Under the pieces are notes generated by a model. That model had not been told where the DNA came from and made no database searches. It saw nothing but the letters and a program-made list of their open reading frames with translations. Positions 62,101-64,000 of a stretch of DNA of 64,000 bases are shown piece by piece. Source of the stretch: Amyelois transitella. Lineage: Eukaryota; Arthropoda; Insecta; Lepidoptera; Pyralidae. Location: positions 6,165,501 through 6,229,500 of the forward strand of contig NC_083510.1 in assembly GCF_032362555.1 (NCBI RefSeq), in the 5' to 3' direction. Numbering within the stretch: the first letter of the stretch is position 1; every line of letters starts with the position of its first letter. The translations under genes and the position numbers were made by a program.

Positions 62101-63804
62101 AAAGTAGGAAGGGAGTGACAGGGGAGATGATGCACCATCTCTCCTGTCACCTCAGATGGTTAGACAGACAGACGGACAGCGGAGGCTTAGTAATACGGTC
62201 CCGTTTTACCCTTTGGGTACGGAACCCTAAAAATGATGTACACATATAAATTCACTTTCAAAACCTAACAACTATAAACTTTCATTTAAATATCTTTAAT
62301 TAGCAAATAAATAGCATAGTAACATATATCAAATGGCAGCTAGACATGTAATTTTTTGCCATAAGCATTTATACGAGCACTTACGGTCAACTCTGATTGA
62401 CTAGATTCTTTCGCATTAACACTGACTGGGTAGGTATTATTATAGTCACCTAAAAATAAACGATCATCATCACATGCACATTCTTATGTTAGTAGATATA
62501 AAAACTGTTGTAAAATATTGTTAACTAGCTGTGCAAATGTGTGCACCGTAATAGGATTAGTTCCTGAGATTAGCGCGTTCAAACAAAGAAACAATCTCTT
62601 CAGCTTTATAATATTAGTATGATTAAACAAACAATAAGCCTTCCCGCCACCCCCGGTCGCACGTAAGTAGGTATTTATCTTAGTACCTATATGAAAAATT
62701 ATTTACCGTCAGAAATCATCGGCAAAGTACATGCGTATTATAATATTGTGCTATAGTTAGGTGTAATACAATCAAAATATAGATCATAATAATACATTCC
62801 GTTTCAATTTTCAACTAAGTAGGTAACAAAATCATTCTTACAAAAATCTTACCTAAAATTAATTACATAATGATTTTACTTACCCGCTTTTTTCGTATTA
62901 TTACTTTCTCCACATACAAGGTTTAACATTTTTCTAGATCTGGAACTCATTACTATAAAATTATACACACAAATCAGCAAATTTAACGAAATTCAACGCA
63001 AACGCACAGCAAGAGCGACGGTTGAAACGCGACTTACACGGTTTTGGCTGACGGGCTGAATGAAATCAAAGTTTAAAGCTTACAAGTAAAACCAACAAAA
63101 CTACTTTATTATATTTTTCTTGTAGATAATATTTATTTACGAGAGAAATATGAATCAGTAAAAAGGACTAACAGATTATTAAATATTTTGTAAGTAGGTA
63201 ACATAGAGAATTTTATCTAACAAGTAACTGCTAAAAGCTTGCTAGTATTGTTAAGTATATTTTTGCAGTACTGGAATAATTTTGTTTTGTCAAAATTTAA
63301 CATGCCAAAACCATTGAAAATACGATTACTGATCTTTTCTGTAAATTTTATTTAAACATTTTATTTAACCACTACACATTACTGTTTTACTGTACATTTT
63401 TTTCAAAATTACATTGTAAGATATCTTAGCGAAAAGCTAAATCAGGAATGAAGCGTCATATCAAAAAACGGGTTTTACCAGCGTATAGAGCTTGAAAAGG
63501 AGATTATGAAGGTGCACTTAACTCAGTTTTGACAAAAAGTGACTTTAATTGGTTTTTGCAGTAAGGGGACGATATGTATGAAAGAGGTTATAATGAAAAT
63601 GACAAACAAGGTCTCTGAAATGACTATTTTTAAATTAAAAACTTTATCAACATACCTGTTCTAAAACTTCTTGAAGTGTACAACTCTCTTTAGGCAGTGT
63701 AAAGGTTATAAGTCTTTGTTCTCCATTTTGAAGGAATATTAACATTTTTGCTGATTGGGGTTCGGAAGTATGTTCAGAAGTCCCACTTGGAGCCTCTGTA
63801 TTTT
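44135..63804 (-). CDS. SENP6/SENP7-like SUMO protease, 5' end outside or uncertain
   Basis: A C48 cysteine protease that trims SUMO-2/3-type chains in the nucleus. Phase-consistent exons are 63656-63804, 59777-59899, 57976-58078, 54872-54992, 54524-54625, 52722-52791, 52511-52636, 52053-52143, 48274-48380, 47973-48174, 47647-47884, 47047-47516, 46826-46944, 46615-46724, 45924-46020, 45724-45846, 45157-45328 and 44135-44682. These total 1022 residues in the window; the 63804 exon enters in phase 1, so coding continues past the edge. The catalytic core starts at [20 protein letters not shown]. His is in ENCHWFVAI (codon 47142-47144), Asp in LIFDSLAG (45999-46001), and Cys in [11 protein letters not shown] (45763-45765). 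The acidic insert between His and Asp (two exons) is typical of SENP6/7. Upstream lie a SUMO-interacting motif ([12 protein letters not shown]) and a Cys4 knuckle ([16 protein letters not shown]). Exons above 52 kb might belong to a separate gene. Confidence 0.8.
44815..45122 (-). mobile_element. tRNA-derived SINE in last SENP-like intron
   Basis: On the minus strand the head reads AGCAGAGCGGTGGTTGTATC then GGTAAGGTGCC (A-box-like). GAGGAAACCTGAACATTCAG, GGATGTGTAACCATGG and CCTGCAAAGTTTGTGG follow. A second, more decayed copy of the family lies at 59340-59610. Confidence 0.6.
46390..46600 (-). mobile_element. Non-autonomous Helitron-like element
   Basis: On the minus strand it ends GGACGAAGCCGCGGGCGGCC TCTAG and carries ACTACTGAACTGATTACGAT and GGTATGTAGGTAGCTGAAGA. 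It is the same family as 49953-50151 and 56717-56913. It lies in the intron between the Asp exon and the acidic-insert exon of the SENP-like gene. Confidence 0.65.
48993..49026 (-). other. Candidate alternative first coding exon of the SENP-like gene
   Basis: ATG at 49026 opens [11 protein letters not shown] and ends in ACAG^GTAATT, leaving one base (G). This is exactly the phase needed by the exon at 48274-48380 ([12 protein letters not shown]). The upstream sequence looks like a 5' leader. A transcript starting here would encode the PH-like and catalytic parts without the zinc knuckle and SUMO-interacting motif. Confidence 0.4.
49583..49639. repeat. 57-bp near-perfect palindrome
   Basis: Two 28-bp arms (49583-49610 and 49612-49639) are separated by a single T, with one mismatch that would be a G-U pair in RNA. 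The outer part is TCGGTGAAATATAAAATACC and its exact complement. It lies between the candidate first exon at 49026 and the exon at 52053. Confidence 0.85.
49953..50151 (+). mobile_element. Non-autonomous Helitron-like element
   Basis: It runs from TCCTACTATACTATTATAAA to GAAGTCGCGGGCGGCCTCTAG minus its first base, followed by T. It is nearly identical to the copy at 56717-56913, which has a proven empty site. The 3' tail of LINE copy 2 abuts it directly. Confidence 0.7.
50152..51578 (-). mobile_element. 5'-truncated LINE (copy 2), rearranged
   Basis: It is the same family and orientation as 40385-41657, but shifted by frameshifts and internal deletions ([20 protein letters not shown] is still readable). 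It contains a 33-bp-arm inverted repeat (50808-50840 / 50844-50876), an inserted copy of the dispersed repeat (51057-51237), and an 18-bp-arm inverted repeat inside that insert. Its 5' break (ATTTTGTCAT) is at the same point as in copy 1. Confidence 0.8.
51057..51237 (+). repeat. Dispersed lepidopteran repeat nested in LINE copy 2
   Basis: GGTCACGTCTATATCCCTTG, GTAGACAGAGCCAACAG and TAGCTGGCCCATCGCC are present. An extra 18-bp inverted stretch (51144-51161 / 51168-51185) is unique to this copy. Confidence 0.65.
51600..51935 (-). mobile_element. Retroposon 3'-end sequence
   Basis: AGCGATAAGTCCGCCTTTGC and GGCAATAAAGATAA are shared with the end at 25490-25662; the strand here is uncertain. No intact ORF is present. 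Confidence 0.35.
52925..54178 (-). mobile_element. Large non-autonomous transposon with internal tandem repeats
   Basis: The left end is the complement of a CTA-terminated tail (TTAGCTTTTGCCCGCGGCTT, CGCCCGCG), as in Helitron-type elements. The right end is TTTTATATATATAGATT. Inside are a TCCYG-type minisatellite (about 53178-53290) and about five tandem units of roughly 132 bp (about 53400-54060). It lies in a SENP-like intron. Confidence 0.55.
53400..54060. repeat. About 132-bp tandem repeat, five units
   Basis: CAACCCCTATTTC-type cores recur near 53481, 53609, 53742, 53878 and 54009 (spacing 128-136 bp). Each is preceded by ACGAAGTTTCATACAAACTT and followed by ACCCCCTTAGGAATGCAATT or close variants. 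The units are diverged, so the array is old. Confidence 0.75.
54180..54505 (-). mobile_element. Helitron-like fragment
   Basis: The right side has CACCTTCATAATATTAGTAT, the complement of the usual ATACTAATATTATAAAG start. The middle has GCATGCGGCTCGGTCCGCG. The hairpin GTGGCGCTA TT TAGCGCCAC lies at 54252-54271. Confidence 0.45.
56071..56256 (-). repeat. Dispersed lepidopteran repeat in the foldback loop
   Basis: The complement of the 24651 copy: AAGGCGACTAAGGGATAGGC, GAATCTCAATTCTATCATTA, GACTGTTGGCTCTGTTTACC, GACGTGACCATATGTATG. Confidence 0.65.
56281..56600 (+). mobile_element. tRNA-like SINE head joined to a CTAG-ended tail
   Basis: The A box is TGGTCCAATGG and the B box GAGTTCGAGTCCC, but the arms do not form a tRNA cloverleaf. 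The segment ends GCGGACGACGTCGCGGGCAA, CAGCTAG, immediately before the right arm. The tail is Helitron-like, so this may be two elements joined. Confidence 0.45.
56717..56913 (+). mobile_element. Non-autonomous Helitron with identified empty site
   Basis: It begins TCCTACTACTATTATAAAGG and ends GGGCGGCCTCTAG. It lies between A (56716) and T (56914). The left arm of the foldback keeps the uninterrupted sequence, showing an A^T insertion without target duplication, as expected for Helitrons. Confidence 0.8.
57739..57915 (-). repeat. Dispersed lepidopteran repeat
   Basis: The complement of the family: TGTGGTTCCCGGCCC, AAGACGTCGTAAAAAGCGAC, GAGACTGTTGGCTCTGTCTA, GACGTGATTATATGTATG. Confidence 0.6.
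58550..59077 (+). pseudogene. Decayed coding sequence, transposon-associated protein family
   Basis: A broken plus-strand reading frame runs through [40 protein letters not shown] and TCPFLS, then an in-frame [21 protein letters not shown] follows, a frame change, and then an open stretch at 58886-59077 ([37 protein letters not shown]) to a stop and an AATAAA. The layout resembles an uncharacterised insect family often found in many copies near transposons. I cannot name it. It lies in a SENP-like intron in the opposite orientation. Confidence 0.55.
59340..59610 (+). mobile_element. tRNA-derived SINE, decayed copy
   Basis: GAATGGCTAAGGTGCC resembles a tRNA-like head. Then GTGAGGAAACATGCACATTC, GGGTTAGTTTCCCCTGCAAA and GCGGTGATCAGATG match the body of the SINE at 44815-45122. 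Confidence 0.5.
60546..60646 (-). other. Candidate alternative terminal exon with poly(A) signal
   Basis: The acceptor TATATTTCAG is followed by 101 nt ending in a stop. AATAAA (complement at 60469-60474) lies 72 nt downstream. Entering in phase 1 it encodes [20 protein letters not shown] and 13 more residues. That phase matches the donor of the exon at 62884-62950, giving a 55-residue product. Confidence 0.35.
60695..62035 (-). mobile_element. 5'-truncated LINE (copy 3), with internal deletion
   Basis: It has the same family and orientation as copies 1 and 2. The reverse transcriptase part (60964-61629) keeps [13 protein letters not shown], in which the YADD box has become YTDD, and [14 protein letters not shown]. 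An upstream fragment (61683-62018, [15 protein letters not shown]) is joined after a deletion of the GFRKG and FVDLEKAYD boxes. It is a dead copy. It lies between exons 62385-62449 and 59777-59899. Confidence 0.8.
62040..62232 (+). repeat. Dispersed repeat with imperfect hairpin
   Basis: It contains GACAGACAGACGGACAGCGG and GGTCCCGTTTTACCCTTTGG, then GTACGGAACCCTAAAAA, a motif common in lepidopteran intergenic DNA. An imperfect hairpin is formed by GTGACAGGGGAGATG and CATCTCTCCTGTCAC. It abuts the 5' break of LINE copy 3. Confidence 0.5.
62385..62950 (-). CDS. Two 5' coding exons (MSSRSRK...) of unassigned gene or isoform
   Basis: Exon 62884-62950 starts [20 protein letters not shown] and ends GCGG^GTAAGT. 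Exon 62385-62449 follows in phase ([22 protein letters not shown]) and ends ACC^GTAAGT in phase 0. Both have good splice sites. Two continuations fit. The first joins in frame to 59777-59899, as an alternative start of the SENP-like transcript. The second skips the second exon and joins 60546-60646, as a separate 55-residue product. The basic MSSR start is reminiscent of several uncharacterised insect nuclear proteins, but no domain is visible. Confidence 0.45.
62525..62624 (-). mobile_element. Short Helitron-like element
   Basis: On the minus strand it runs from ATACTAATATTATAAAGCTG, through CGCGCTAATCTCAGGAACTA, to GCACAGCTAG followed by T. It is an internally shortened member of the family at 34031-34313. 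Confidence 0.5.
62951..63655. other. Intron or intergenic DNA, no gene seen
   Basis: AT-rich. It would contain the promoter if MSSRSRK at 62950 is a true start. Otherwise it is intron between the exons at 63656 and 62449 or 59899. Confidence 0.4.
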
Positions 63805-63942
63805 CTAAAGAAAAAATAACAATTTTATATTACATTTGATAAACAAAAAGATGTTCTACTCAAGAAAACCAGAATATCTAATGGGTAAGAAAACGAGATA
63901 ACGCAATATAGAACAGGCGAAAAATTGCTATGAGATAGATCA

Positions 63943-63962
63943 TCTCTCTCTCTCTCTCTCTC
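63943..63962. repeat. (TC)10 microsatellite
   Basis: Ten uninterrupted TC units. Confidence 0.9.
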
Positions 63963-64000
63963 ATCTTATATTTATTTCCTTATCCCAGTTGCACCCTCGC

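Overview
The window is animal nuclear DNA, almost certainly from a moth or butterfly. Genes are split into many short exons with GT-AG introns. The intergenic DNA is AT-rich and full of dispersed repeats of kinds familiar from Lepidoptera: tRNA-derived SINEs, non-autonomous Helitron-like elements ending in CTAG, and truncated LINEs with YADD reverse transcriptase. No bacterial features, operons or CRISPR arrays are present. All gene models below were built by reading frames, splice sites and phases by eye; exon borders are exact where stated but no transcript data were available.

Layout. (1) 1-14.8 kb: no coding gene recognised. It is AT-rich sequence with repeats, interrupted by about a dozen short GC/CpG-rich blocks, and lies upstream of (2) Blimp-1/PRDM1 (+, 14917-20501), a PR-domain and five-zinc-finger transcriptional repressor. 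(3) 20.5-24.1 kb: 3' UTR and AT-rich spacer. (4) An unassigned BTB/C2H2 zinc-finger transcription factor (-, 24149-30139). (5) 30.2-35.7 kb: repeats, no gene. (6) DUS4L, a tRNA-dihydrouridine synthase (-, 35740-37056), arranged head to head with (7) TMEM242 (+, 38202-39459), a small mitochondrial membrane protein. TMEM242 converges tail to tail on (8) PDCD2/Zfrp8 (-, 39516-42780); the two stop codons are only 56 bp apart. (9) A pogo/Tigger-type MITE (43220-43688). (10) A long SENP6/7-like SUMO protease gene (-, 44135 to beyond the right edge). Its catalytic His, Asp and Cys lie in three separate exons. Its upstream part carries a SUMO-interacting motif and a small Cys4 zinc knuckle. It shows evidence of internal alternative first exons and possibly a second short gene near 60.5-63 kb.

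The genes do not form a pathway. Two are transcription factors (Blimp-1, BTB-ZF) and four are housekeeping genes (tRNA modification, respiratory-complex assembly, ribosome biogenesis, SUMO-chain removal). The most unusual structure is a 2.3-kb foldback transposon (55124-57391) inside a SENP intron. Its roughly 600-bp inverted arms are about 99% identical and carry repeated GTCAGAC motifs. A Helitron sits in one arm and the other arm preserves the empty site. Other points of interest are a decayed second copy of TMEM242 exon 2, a non-canonical TMEM242 intron, a 57-bp near-perfect palindrome, a possible 42-nt in-frame microexon in the Blimp-1 PR domain, and a cysteine-rich C-terminal extension on DUS4L.
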